In this document: positions 11,301 to 23,514 of the stretch, piece after piece | How positions within the stretch are numbered: the stretch's first letter is position 1 | Layout: every line of letters begins with the position of its first letter | NCBI RefSeq assembly: GCF_002443255.2 | Contig: NW_019211454.1 | Coordinates: forward strand, 67,409,282-67,473,281 | From: Varroa destructor | Lineage: Eukaryota > Arthropoda > Arachnida > Mesostigmata > Varroidae | DNA length: 64,000 nucleotides | Direction: 5' to 3' | Position numbers and translations under genes: made by a program | The notes under the pieces: generated by a model | Seen by the model: only the letters and a program-made list of their open reading frames with translations | What the model was told of the DNA's origin: nothing | The model's database searches: none

Positions 11301-12566
11301 CCTTGTCCATCGCTCCTCATCTGGCCTCGAAGAGAAGATCAAGACAGACTCGCTTGGCCCCCGTTTGCAAGTCCACGGGCCACCAGTCGAAAACCATCAC
11401 CACCGCCCCCACCCACTCGAGTAAGCAGCGCAAACTTCAGCGCCCTCTCCTGATCAGAATAGAATCGGACGGAGCACAGATCAGTCCATCCCGTGCTGAA
11501 TTCTTCTCTTTGGTCTGCGACTCTGCTTTGCTTTTGATGGCTGACCGCGCGGGCAAGCGCGCCAGCGGGCGTTCGACGTTACTTCTTATCCCTCCTCTGG
11601 CTACTTCCGTTGTTACTGCGGCTGCATATAGGGATCGATTAGGTGACACGATTTCTTTGACTGAAAAACAGTATCCGCAACGGGGAGTTTGATCAAGATC
11701 AACACTGTATCTTTGCTATACTCAAGAGTCGTTCTGCGAAATAGATATGCAGCACAGTATGTTCAAAGATATGACCTTGTATCAAAAAATCTCTGCAGCA
11801 AAGGTTAGCTGAGAACAAAACTATTTTTGTGTACATCGGTACGCAAACCTGACCGTGTGTATATAGTAGATCTAATAGCAAAAACACTAGCATTTCTCAA
11901 TTATTTTGCTAGTATCTATTATAACTATGATTATTACGATCATCTAGAAGACATAGTTGATAACGACCTTTTAATTAAGTTACTGAAAGGATGTTCGTCT
12001 TATCACTCAATTTAAAGCGGTCAGCCGAGGTGGGGTTGGCTCGTTCGAGACGGCTTTTCATCTGTTGGTGAAAACAGAAGAGTGACGAACCTTCTTTTCT
12101 ATTATCTGAATACTCTCGGTCTCTCATGGCTCATGAGGTTTCAGCCAAAGGAAAACTGTCTAGCTGGACGATTTGGCGGCTTGGGACTACTTCACTGCTT
12201 GTGTATTGTTCGCAGGCTGCTGCCGCTGTATTGAGCTTCTCCTGCTCGCCTGAGGACCTGACCAGCAATGGCAGTAGTGGATGGACAGCTCAGCAATGGA
12301 CATATGCAGCTGTCTCCCAGCATCCAACCGCTCCTTGGTCGTTCTCCGCGGTGGCGACTGATCTTAATGCCCATTTCTCATTGACAAGCGAGAGTCCAAG
12401 GGTCTTCCTCCAGGCGACGGCTTCTAATCTCTTCTACATCTTCTCCTGCTGCCTGCTGCTGCTGCTACCGCTGCTGCTGCTACTCGTTTTCTCTTCTATC
12501 CCCCAAACTTCCTTCACCATCCCCGTCGTGCCCCTGCCATCAGGAGATCTCTTTCGCACAAGATGA
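8392..12566. other. no supported gene; G11, T12 and CTG-rich runs
   Basis: This holds an 11-G run (8519-8529), a 12-T run (9240-9251) and CTG-rich triplets at about 12448-12485. Open frames of up to 146 codons occur (for example 12126-12566 and 9913-10203 on +, 10730-11164 on -), but all are within the chance range and several get their hydrophobic runs from triplet repeats. Region 10,200-11,300 is GC- and purine-rich on the + strand. Confidence 0.4.
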
Positions 12567-15500
12567 CCCATATACACACTCGGACAAGCACGGTCACACT
12601 CTGACAGATACAGACATTCTTTCTAGCACCGACATAGATTCAGCTAGGATTCCTGCTACTGCTACAGTGCAGGACACCAACCGCTATGACCATTTCTCAG
12701 TAGCGGCATCTAACGGAGCTGCCTCCAGCCCGCACCCATTTAGCCCTATTTGGCTGCTCCTAACCTCGACGGCTAGAGATGCGTGAACCAGGAGCCCCTG
12801 TCTTATCCGATGGTTCGAAAATTCTGCGTGTGGGTCAAAGGCCGTGGGAGCTTTGCTTTGGTGTGATTTAGCGAAGGAAGACGACGTAGCATAACGCACT
12901 ATGATGACTACTACTACCGCTGCTACTGCTGCCGCTATACACTGGCGGATAGGCGGACGGACAGGCTGGTAAGCATACAAACGGGCAGGCGCGTAGCGGG
13001 CGCACAATCCACTGCCCCCTTTACTCGTAGAGTCTCTTTTGTAGGCGGTTTGTCATCGGTCTTGGCAGTGTCTCGACTTTTCCTCCCGCTCGAACCCTGC
13101 TTTCGGGCGCAGCGACTTCATAGGGGCTAAGAAACAACGAACTCAGGCTTAAAAGCTAAAAGCGGTGGGGTAAATGGTAGGGGGCGAAAAAGGGAAAATA
13201 GACAGACCGTTTTGGAAGTGCGTGGGTGGTTTGTAGGGTCGTCTGTTGTAAGATCTAATTACAGATGGACACCACGGCGACTGGCGGAACAAAAAGAAGA
13301 AGTCAGATGTGGATCTTTATTTCTACGTCGCAATGCTGCTGTTGCAGGGATATCCGAGACACAAGGCGATGTCTAAAGCTGTGCGTATATGGAGTACAGA
13401 GTCGAGAGCAACGGGCTGAAGATGGCTGACCGGGTATAAAGTAAATCAAAATATCTTATCATCCGCGCCACAAATCATCGCCAGCCATCGTGTCGTCGTC
13501 GACCCTCAATGAACGAACGGAAAGGACAAGAGAACCAGCCAACTCCAGGCTCTAGCCACTGAGAGGACAACGCAGCGTGTGCCCAGGTTCCAACGAAAGC
13601 GACGACAGACGATGGACCACCTCGACGGCATCTCGCCTGCTCCTCTTTCCTACGCTCCCTTTATCGTTTACCCGTTCTCTCGCTTCCGACAACGTTGTCA
13701 TGCCACGTACGTTGCGCTTTCCTGCTACACCAGTATTACCACCACAGGCATTGCTGCTTTTGCTATTATAACCCGTCTGCTTTGTTTTCTTCAGCATAAA
13801 AGCGCGTTTGTTTTAAAGAAAAGGAAAGTAGTTCGTTTCTTTTGCCATGTCTGCTGTGAATTCGATTTAGACCTACTTCACGAGGGGCAGCTTTCTTCGC
13901 CTTTCCTGCTGCTGTTGATAATTACTCCGTCCTGATAATTACTATCCTAGTGAAAGGATCTATTTTTTTTTACTGAAGCAACTATAATGTCTTTATCAAA
14001 CTGTGTGACAACGGCACATCGCGTTTGGTGATGATTCTACAGTAGACAATCGCGCTTATAAAAATAAAAGATCCAAAGAGAAACACATGGGCTGCAACGA
14101 GAAGAGAAAAGGGAAAAGATGTGACGTACGTGTGTGCGCTCCTATTAGAAGAGAAGCCTCTTTCACATACGATAAGTTGTCGTCGCCGCCTTCGCCAGTT
14201 CGTCCTTAGCCACTGCCTCACTGTTTCTGCCGTCGCGTTGGCTGTGCTCCGCCAGTAGACTGCCGGCCAACAGCATGGAAGCGTGCAAAATCCGACGACT
14301 CTGTCCTCTCATTCTCTTGTCAGAGCTCGACGGCTTCGACCATTTTGACGAAAAATGTCTCCTCCTGCCCCTCCTTTTGGTCCGTTCCCCATACTCGTCT
14401 TCATACCCCTCTTAATCTCCCCTGACCTCGATGCAGGCAGTGTAGCCGCCAGTCGCTAGGGGCTCCCAGCGGCCCTGCTTACCCCGGACCACTTCGTCCC
14501 TTTTCTTCCAATCGGCGTAGTGGCACTAACAAATGATGCCTATTTATATTAAGATAGTTGGTTAAATGAAGTAAATTTTTATTGATGGCGACTCATCTTT
14601 TGCGCGCGCCTTATCAGTTCTTCATGAAGTCTGCTAGTCTTTTCTCACAGAAAGAAGAAACTCACTCCCGCCGACTCAGCCTGCTGTTTGTGGTATAGTT
14701 CAGAACCACAGCCCATCGCTACTACGAGCTGCCGGCTATAGCGGCGTAGCAGAAAGCCAAGCGGGCGGGGGGCGGACCAGCAAACAAGCCATCCGGCCAG
14801 TTTTCTTCCCGTACAGCGGCTGGCCCTCTAGCGATCCAAAGGTCCACAAGCGCGCCGCGCCACATCGATGGCCCGTGGGCGCTTTTATACGCAACATTAA
14901 AGCCACATATTGCGGCTGCATGCTGTCGCCACTACTCCTGTCGCCCTAGCGCCTTGTGCCCGTTGTATCTTTCGTTGCCGGCCTATGGGAGCGACATCGA
15001 TCAATAACGCCTAGGTTACTGTTGCTATTAACGTTCCGCTAACACAGCTGCCTCGTTGCCGCCATCGCAGAAGCCACGGCAGTACAGGGAGACCGGATTT
15101 TTTCTGGTTATATTTGTGTGTGTTATAATCGAGGCTCAGTGCGTGCACAGGTAGCTGCTATGATGGCAGTAAGCTTCTAGCTCTTTCCTAATAAAAGTCG
15201 GCATTACTTACTTCTAATTTTCTATTTCGTGATCATTTTTCGCGAAGAAAAATTTACCAAAGCAAATCTGTTGGGCCAGCAGGCTGGAGGGTAGAACCGA
15301 GACGTTGGTTGCGATTAACTGCATATGTCTTGATCATCCGAATTCCACTTACACGGTTTTCTAACACTATCGTAAGAACAAACCTTATGTCGATCTCTCT
15401 TTTTTTTTGGTATTCTTAATCGGTTTAAAGCTGTTTCCTTTTAAGTGGGGAAGAGGGGACAAAGGCTATAGCAAGTTAGGCCCGACCAATACAGGGACAA

Positions 15501-17131
15501 AGGCAACATACACACGGATTTTTGTGAAAAAAACGCAATACAAGTAACGACTTGTGAGACGATCCATTATCGTGGTAGAGAGCCCAAAACCTGTCTTACA
15601 AGAGTCCAAGCTTTTGGCGGTTAGAATTATGCAACATTTTCAAATTACGATAAAATTTCTCGATTCCGCAGCATAAGTTTTTTTTATTTCTACGACGTTT
15701 TTTTATTCGTACTCGCTACGATGGGTCGCCCAAAACACGAATTTTGCAAGGCTCTGTTCGTCCTTCACATGGACGTTGATACCGCCTATGTATACACTAA
15801 ACACTGACCCATACGGCCTGGAGCCTAACAATATTTGATATCATTTGCGAGTACTCGATTTCGTTTTTAGCAACGATTATAATGCACGTTTTTTTGATAC
15901 TCCATATATGTGCTATAGGCAAACCAAATGCAGCCGAAGGCCACTCGCTTCAAAGCGCCTGCAACATACAAAACAGACATTGGAATAATACGACATTGGG
16001 TATATCAATAGCAGACAAATAAGTGCGCCGCCACAAGCCCGATTATGACTCCGCTTTGTGCCCTTTATCAATACACTTTGAGCTAACCAACATTAAAGTT
16101 CGATATAACAAAACCTACTAATTTCATCATACGAAGCTAGTTGGCCATCAACTATTGATTTTAAAAGCATTATAAAGCGGATTGTTTGTACGTCACTGCT
16201 CTTGTCCGTTAGTAACTGTAGTTATCCGGTCTCAGCAACTCTGCAAGATTTCAATTGAGATATATATAATCAAGAATACACTACGTCTCGGTGGCACTGA
16301 ATTGGTTCCAGATCCCATTTTTCCAATGGCCGATCAAAGCATGTTGGGCAAATGTTTTTTGTTTAAAACCCCATTGCTTTTGTCATACCTGTGTTACATG
16401 TTAAACCAAGGATTTATGAGCAGATAATGGCACCAATTCAGCTTGGGCCGCTATTCCACCCTCGCTGATGAACGCATGTCCCTGTCAAGGCATTATAGCA
16501 AATATTTTCAAACGATAAGGGCAACAGTAATAAGAAAAACAAATTCATTATATGTTGTTCTAATTTAATAATAGTAAAAACAATGTAAACACAACTAATT
16601 ACTTGGTGTGATACTAATTTACGACAGCCGGTCGCAACTGCGTCTGGAACCAGAGCAGAACCGTTACGAATAGACCGCTCTGAAGACAGCGGTTCACATC
16701 AAAATTGCGCGGGAAAAAGTATCGGGGTCGAAGGCGTCTTGACGAATCTTATCTCAGCCCATTCCTGATAAAAGAAGCAGTAGCGTATTATTACCGCGCG
16801 GCACGTAATCTCTTTCTCCTTGGGCTGTCCTGATATAAAGAAAACACGTCACACATAGTCCATATGAGTACACAATCTGACAGAGTCTGACGGGCGGACG
16901 GAAAGGCGGAGTCTGAGCTCAATCCAAACATAGCAAATGCAGCGAACTGCGAACGTCTGTGTTAAGCTTCGACGGCTGACGAGCTGCTATACCACTGCTA
17001 CCGTTAATAGCGCTTCGTCGTGGCTGTTGTTGTTGCCATTGCTGATGCTATGTTTCCTCTCGTTGTCGACGCGTATCAAGATGGTATCAATCCTGTAGCT
17101 TGATATAGACTTATGTAAACATACCACTCAG
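12567..17131. other. no supported gene
   Basis: The region is GC-moderate to about 15,050, then becomes AT-rich. Open frames are short (under about 120 codons) with no matching splice pair. Nothing recognisable as RNA gene or mobile element. Confidence 0.45.
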
Positions 17132-17175
17132 CATATATATACATGCATTATATATGTGTGTGTGTGTGTATATAG
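17132..17175. repeat. TA/TG compound microsatellite
   Basis: Short (TA) runs lead into an uninterrupted TG run of 15 bases (17155-17169) and then TATATAG. A compound dinucleotide repeat in AT-rich DNA. Confidence 0.9.
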
Positions 17176-20100
17176 TAGAGTAGTGTAAATAGGTGCAGAG
17201 GGCTAGACGTGAGCAGACACGTCCAGAAGCAAATTTGAACGGTTTCTTGCATGGCCAATGTGCAACACGCAATAAGCTATGAAGCGGCGGCCACTGCCAA
17301 CATATAGAACACTACATTTGTATTTATCTGTCTGTATGAACATCTAGAGGTCTGCATTCCGGATATAGAAAGGCCGCGAAGATGATGGGATTGCAATGAA
17401 ATTATGAAATACCAGTGGTCTGAGTATTTTCACGCCTATCAAAATTGAAAAATCGATGTTTCAAAATTGGCGCCATCGAGATCAGCTAAGCGTGTCTATT
17501 ACAACAAATAGGTTGACTCTCAACAACGACCTGAGTAAGCTATAACTAGTCTGGCTCCTGTTTGGTAACAGAGTTTGATTCTATCTAATAATATCTGTAC
17601 TAGCAATATATCTCAATAGGAATAGAGGGCAAATTCTGGAATTTTAATTGCAAATCTTATATTCTAGTGTTCTTATTTCGAAATATTTCCTAAAGTGAAT
17701 CATGGCCCAATATCGAGGCAGACGATCAAATCCTTTAGTAACCTACAAAATAGATCACCTGCTCACATTACGGAGCAGACAGTATTTATGTCTACTTTTC
17801 TTTACGATTCGTCAAAAAGTATCGTATCTAACCGCTGTACTTCGTCGTGCTTCATCCACCCGACGAGTGTTGGCCTCGTTGGCAACAATAGCATTTGACA
17901 ACAGGGCCTTTGCAGTTCATCTTGCGGTCATCATTGCAGGCCGCCCGATTGTTACCAACGGAAGAGGCAGAAAAGAGGCCAGATGGCAAACGAAAATATA
18001 GAGACTTTTCCATCGAATAGCTAGGCGCTCACGCAGATTAGGAATGCAGATGCATATATGAAGCTTACGATTTTCCATACGAGTCTCCTCATAGAGTTAC
18101 ACACTAAATGTGCATCGTTGTCTTCATAAATTAGTGGCATCTACCGAAAGCGAAATCAGTGTCTATTGAATAGTACGTATGTTTTTATGCATGTGTGTGA
18201 GTGTATGTAACGTAATTGGCTCATGTGCGTGGGCGCTGGACGGGTGAGGTTGGACTGGGTCTTTATTTTCTAAATAACATTGACAGTTTGGCCACGTGAT
18301 AGTTAGCCAAAGCGATCTTTGCTGAACGGAGTTTTGTCCAATACATTAAACATTTTCCGCGCAATTAGAAGAGCTTGTCAGCATGGAAAGGCAAGGCAAT
18401 CGTCCGGTTAGCGCGGCGTGGCCGGCGGTGCAGCCGACGCCACGCGGTAGCCACCAACTCCGTCCCTGGTATGCCAAGCTTGTGATGGCTTCCTGGCAGG
18501 AAAGCAGGCAAAACGCGCGGGAAGGCGCTCGGTCGAACTGGCTGGCCACTAGCGATTTAATATCTTTTTGCCACCGTACGACGACGACCACGACGCCCAC
18601 CTAGTGATTGCCACCGTGGGCGGGATGCGGCGCCCCTGCAGGAGCCTATGAGGTCGAAACCAAGAGCGGACCACGAACGAAAGAAATACAGCGGAGCTAC
18701 TGAGTAGGAATGGGAAGCTTTCTAACAAACAAAATGAGCTGAAGCATAACACATCCCCTCGACTAGCAGCGCCCTCTTTTACCCTATCCGTTAAATCTGA
18801 GCCGGATATATTTGCGATGATCAAAAGGGAATTCATAGTCCGCCGACGATCTGCGGTAGGCAAATTGCTGGAACGGCTTGGCGGTGTAGTTGCCAAAGGG
18901 ATTTATGGTCACTCTCGCTCGGGCCTGCCTAGTTCTATTGCACTGTTATGTATGTTGGTGGCCTGTGTGCCCTCCAGTCTGCCCTTCTCAGAGAGCGTCA
19001 TTTGTTTGACGCTTAATGGCTCGCACTAAACGGCAGCGACGCGTCCCTTTGCGTATGAGGACATAGGCTTGGATAGGACGTCGAGGCTATGGAGGCTACA
19101 GTTCTGACCCGTAAGAGACAGGCGTTCTTCTCTCTTTGAGCTAACTCGTCTAGCATGGTATATAAGACTAATGTAGGTAATAACAACTTAGAATGGTCTA
19201 ACGATTGAAATTATCGAATACTCTCGGTGATTGTGCACACATTAATAACATTATTTGCTTCTAAAATTTTAGCTTACTTCTTAATAAAGTGCTAAGTTTC
19301 TAACGGTACTCTTGAAAAAGGTCATTCAGTGAACAAAAACAAGAAAGTATGTTAAATAAAATATAAATACTTCGTTAGACTGTTTTGAGTTTTCAACCTG
19401 TTCGGCTAGTTTTACTGCGTCAACAAGGGTTCAAAATCACCTGCTTGGCATAGCAATAAGGACTTATCTCCACTATTAGGGTCCCCCATCAGGGTCTTGC
19501 TGGACTTATCCAACAGCCCAAGGCTGCCTTGTTAGAAAAAGTAAAGCGTGCGTAGACTTTTGCAGTTATCGATAAGTGAAATAGATTTACAATGTACGGC
19601 GATGCCCGGACTGGCGGGATCTGATACATTCAATTTTCTATCCAAATCTATTGTCTTTTTCGTGTTTTTTAGGATTCGGGGTTTAACAGATAGAGTAATG
19701 GTTTTGTCAAGATATTTTTTTGTACTATCGCACGTAATGAACGTCATTGACTATATCAGTTGGATAGACTGATAACAAAATGTACCACAAGTGGTACTCT
19801 GACAGGGGATAGAAAGTAAGTTTCAATACTTTGTTATTATTTCGGAATTCCCAAAATGATACAGTAAACAAGTGGTTGACAAATCTATGCCAAAATTTTG
19901 CTCACGAGCTAATCCCGACCTCCTGGCAAATTTCTTCTTCTTCTTCGGTCTATCGGCCGCCTGCTGCATCCTCCAAGTTTCAGTCATCTATTTGGCGTTT
20001 TTGGATCAGAGACGGTTTCGCGAAAGGCTTTACCACAAAGTTTGTTCCAACTTTACTCGCTCTGCCGTCCGAGCCTTGCGCGTATAGTGTACCCACATTT

Positions 20101-20416
20101 GTTTGGTCAGGATCCGCGCCTCCTTCCCGTTGAAAGGAGACCCCCTGCAACTGTAACTTACATCAGCAAATACATCAGTCACATGAGTTTGCTGCGCACG
20201 GCGCAAAAGTCGATCGATTGAGCGTTGTTTCTACTTGCGGACGTACGCGGATGCCAGACACCCATTTCAGACGTTGCGGTCAACGGGAAAAGGAGAAGCA
20301 CCCAAACATAGTTCACAAGCAGGAAGGCAGTTGCAGTGATTCGATCCATTCCCCCATCCTATACTGTAGTTTTGCTACGCAGCCATTGCAACGGCGTTTG
20401 TTCGTCGAAACCTCGT
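17176..20416. other. no supported gene; several chance-length frames
   Basis: ATG-started frames at 17702-18001 (99 codons, basic) and 18818-19029 (about 70 codons) have no extra support. At 19872-20087 a + strand frame contains a striking hydrophobic segment (ANFFFFFGLSAACCILQVSV) followed by a basic stretch (DQRRFRERLYHK), as in a membrane-spanning exon. It has no clear donor and a competing open frame overlaps it, so I do not call a gene. Confidence 0.4.
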
Positions 20417-20920
20417 TCAGAGCAGGATAAGGCTAAAGAAAAGGGAGTCTGGCTCGGGAATTTTCAAGGATCGAACGGGGTAACATGGGGCAGCAGGCAA
20501 CACGAGTGCTGCTGTCACTGCGAATCGGGGCCAATATGTCAAAATTTTATCAGCACCATTAAACAAAGGCCCGACTGTGGGTGTATATGTCTGTGTGGCG
20601 AGGTTTGTGTGGCGGGGGAGAAAAAAAGGAGCTAAGCAGGAGCGAAAATCTCGAACGCGTGCAGTCGACGTTGGTGGAAAAAAGAGAAGAACTACGCCCG
20701 GAGAAACGGCCCTGGTAAAGGCAACAACCAACGCAAGCGAAAAAAGAGTACCGCCCTCTATGATGATAATAATACCTGATTTTTCAGACCTGTACGTGTG
20801 GGTGCATGCAACGAGAAAGCATGCGAATGAAAAGACAGTAAAAAATAGTAGTCTCATAGAGATAACGGACAGTATGAGCGGGAAATGTTTATCTAACAAA
20901 TGTTTTTGCTTGGCCATCAT
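20417..20920 (-). CDS. candidate secreted or membrane protein ORF / first exon
   Basis: A 167-codon frame on the - strand begins with ATGATGG in a favourable context (TTAAATGATGG). Residues about 14-39 form a signal-like hydrophobic segment (MRLLFFTVFSFACFLVAC), followed by THTYRSEKS. A usable donor, AATCAG|GTATTA, falls right after this segment (exon end 20776, 145 nt, phase 1). That is the common layout of a first exon that carries a signal peptide. Unspliced, the frame runs on to a stop at 20417 but looks less protein-like. On the opposite strand an acceptor (CTGATTTTTCAG) at 20786 opens a 46-codon terminal frame, so the strand remains uncertain. No family recognised. Confidence 0.25.
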   Translation of the reverse strand: MMAKQKHLLDKHFPLILSVISMRLLFFTVFSFACFLVACTHTYRSEKSGIIIIIEGGTLFSLALVVAFTRAVSPGVVLLFFPPTSTARVRDFRSCLAPFFLPRHTNLATQTYTPTVGPLFNGADKILTYWPRFAVTAALVLPAAPCYPVRSLKIPEPDSLFFSLILL

Positions 20921-21265
20921 TTAAGGGCGCTGAACTGTCAAACACTTGAATCACTTAAGTATCAAATGTGAATGCACACATATTGAAATAGGATGGAGCT
21001 AGTGGTAGACAAATATTTGAAGGCATGATGGTAAATGAAAGCCATAATATATGCTATGGTCAATTTGGTTGTGGTGGGCACATTCTAATAATTTAAGCAG
21101 ACTCATGCCAACGACAGGAAACACTTAAAGGCTTTGTACACTGTCCTAAGTTGTCACAACGTAACACATGGATACTTTATTATCATCATTTCTAGAAGCC
21201 TTTATACAGGTACTAATCATTATGAGCGTAATACTCATAATTATCTTATCTTTTATTATTTACAG

Positions 21266-21308
21266 ATGCACTGTTGAGCTCATGCTTTGCACATACATGG
21301 ATACATAC
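21266..21308 (+). CDS. candidate 43-nt exon, product unrecognised
   Basis: A very strong acceptor (TTTTATTATTTACAG) ends at 21265 and a good donor (ACATAC|GTAAGA) starts at 21309. Phase 0 is closed by TGA. The other two frames are open and read CTVELMLCTYMDTY or ALLSSCFAHTWIH. The exon is too short to assign. The splice sites are the whole case for it. Confidence 0.25.
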
Positions 21309-23039
21309 GTAAGAACGTGTTGCGACCTATATTAGTTCGCAAAGATGATACGATACGTATAAGTGACCGACAACCATTTAGATAGAAAATGAGTCAGCGT
21401 TATGCATAGATATTCACCAGGTCGTTTGTCGGAAAAGCCAATCTACCAGGATCTGATAGTGGGGGAACGGGTTTGGGGTTGTTATATTCACCCATCTATT
21501 ATATCTACCCCTCGACCCCCGCGACTCTGCTAGATAAATCGTCCCGCACGTTCGTCGTCAAGCTAGCCCTGCCGGCAGCAAACGAGTTCGTGACCATGGC
21601 ACCCACACAACGGTACTGAACCGGCTAGTCAAGGCTGTTTTTCCGAGCGCAAACATGGCTTCGTTCGCTGATATGTACTATATAGCCCCTGAGTCCATGC
21701 TATCTATCTCTTAGAGTACTGTATTACTTCCCGTACAGCAGCACGGGCGCTATCTGGGGTCGAGCACGGACGGCTTGCAAGGCTGAGTGCTCCGAGGGCA
21801 GAGCGACTTAGCGGCGATGTCCGAATGAGCGCGACCAAGGCTAGACAGATGCGCAATGAGTTTGGCATTTGTTCGTTCAGCGGTCTGATCTTCTTCGACA
21901 GCTACGAAGAGAAAACAACTGGCTGAACCGGCGAAACACGGAGACTCAAGAGATGGCCAGAGACGAAGCGTAGCTGGCAGTAAAAGTAGCAACAGCGGCG
22001 GTACCGGTGGCGTATGCTAGTATGTAGTATTTCAACCGAAATCGCCTGCCTCACTAACGCGCTTGAGAGAAGCTTTTGCACAGCGTTCAAGCTGCTAGCT
22101 GGCCCTGGATGGAGACGGGGCTTGAGGTGAGTCCTCCACCGAGGGGATGGTACTTTGTCATATTTAGACGACGCTGGTTGGCCAATGGGAGGACAGGAAG
22201 ACACCTCGACAGGGAGAGATGCGCGCATATGAACCTGGTCGCTGCGCATAGCGTAAGTCTACATATATATATATATATATATATATATGGAGTATCTATA
22301 ACACGAAAGATGGTACTACGACCAGGATATGAGATTTATTCTAGACGAAAGAGCGAAAGAGAGTGATCCTACGCAAAAGATACTAAGCACCACAAAAGCG
22401 AGGGATGTACCGGTAAGACCAAAGGGGACGGGGCCAAGCTCGACCTCTGCCGGCCGAATGCAGCAGTGTCACTCTCAGACAGACTTTCTGAAATATGTGT
22501 GTCACACTCTCCGCCACAGTGGAACGCAGTTCCGTCACACATCATGCACTGTTTGACTGAGCTCTGACTGGGTAATTCTGTCGCGACCAATTCTTTTCCG
22601 CTCTTTCATTCGTTCTTGAGCATCATCGTTATATCCACGTACTCCCAAGCATGTTAATTGTATAAGCTGAGTTAGGATCTTTGGCCATTGAAGAATCTAT
22701 AGGTGGCAGTCATGGTGCCGTCGACTTGTATTGCTTATGTAGCATCGTTTCAGGTCGTATCAAGCTAGCCTATGTAAGGCTCAACATTGCTGTTAGGTTT
22801 CCCCCCTTCTATTGGAGTCGGCCTCCGCTAGTAGAGTGTCACACACTAGCAGAACTCCGCCGTGGTGCATCAAGCCAAAGCAGCGAACTACGGCGTTGTT
22901 GTTGCTGTTGGAGCGTCAAGCGCCGAGGGACGAATCGCTACCTCGACGCTTCGGTTGAAATTAATGAGGCCGATTTATTATGACGACTGGCGCGGAGTTA
23001 GGTGGAGCTCGGACGGCTGACTGGAGGTGTCATCTTCAG
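21309..23039. other. no supported gene; (AT)13 inside
   Basis: Apart from the microsatellite at 22263 and a GTAAGT donor-like site at 22253 without a clear acceptor partner, I see only short frames. The stretch contains several simple purine or pyrimidine tracts. Confidence 0.4.
22263..22288. repeat. (AT)13 microsatellite
   Basis: A perfect AT dinucleotide run of 26 bases, probably polymorphic. Confidence 0.95.
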
Positions 23040-23236
23040 GATCGCAACTGACTGTTACTGCAAGCAACAAAACGGTATCGTACAGCACGGGCGGACAGCC
23101 CTCAGCGCCCAACAGCAGCAAGGTAGAATCTCACAAATCAGTGGCAGAACAAGCCATAATGTACCGCTACGATATCGAGGATGAAAGAATGGCGCTTGTA
23201 AAAAAAGGAGGCCAAACTCATTGGTTCACTATATAA
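23040..23236 (+). CDS. candidate terminal coding exon, product unrecognised
   Basis: An acceptor (GTGTCATCTTCAG) ends at 23039. Phase 1 entry leads into an open frame that begins SQLTVTASNKTVSYSTGG, is Ser/Pro/Asn-rich and then becomes charged (YRYDIEDERMALVKKGG). It ends with a TAA at 23236. No donor is obvious, so it would be a last exon, unless it splices into the next candidate at 23275 through a weak site. The peptide composition is protein-like, but the length (about 65 codons) is not significant by itself. No family recognised. Confidence 0.3.
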
Positions 23237-23274
23237 AAACGTAAAACAACGACGAGGACTGATATCCTTTGCAG

Positions 23275-23514
23275 GGTATCGAAAAGCCGACCCCACAAGA
23301 ACCAGATAAGTGTAGCTATCCAGCTATTAGAGTACGGTCCGATTTTGTTCGGTTTAGTATTATTATAATTCGGAGGAGATTTTTCCGGCAGATATCTACA
23401 AAAAGACGGATTTACGCCTTGATAACATCGACGACAGTAGCAGGGGAAGAGTGTGAATGCCCCCCTCATTCCTTTCTGTTTTCCTCTAACAGAGATTCAA
23501 GCTATAAACGATGA
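23275..23514 (+). CDS. alternative terminal exon candidate
   Basis: A strong acceptor (GATATCCTTTGCAG) ends at 23274 and phase 0 entry gives a 79-codon frame (GIEKPTPQEPDKCSYPAIRV at its start) running to a stop at 23514. It lies 38 bp after the stop of the previous candidate. The two may be alternative last exons, or only one, or neither, may be real. The later part (RFSIIIIRRRFFRQ) comes from AT-rich DNA and is less convincing. Confidence 0.22.
   Translation, partial: GIEKPTPQEPDKCSYPAIRVRSDFVRFSIIIIRRRFFRQISTKRRIYALITSTTVAGEECECPPHSFLFSSNRDSSYKR

Noticed and set aside
12126..12566. 146-codon ATG-started frame ending in poly-Leu
   Set aside because: The Leu run is produced by CTG repeats; several frames of this length are expected by chance and there is no splice support.
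15720..15760. GGGTCGCCCA shared with about 48085
   Set aside because: Only about 10 bases match clearly; too short to call a dispersed repeat family.
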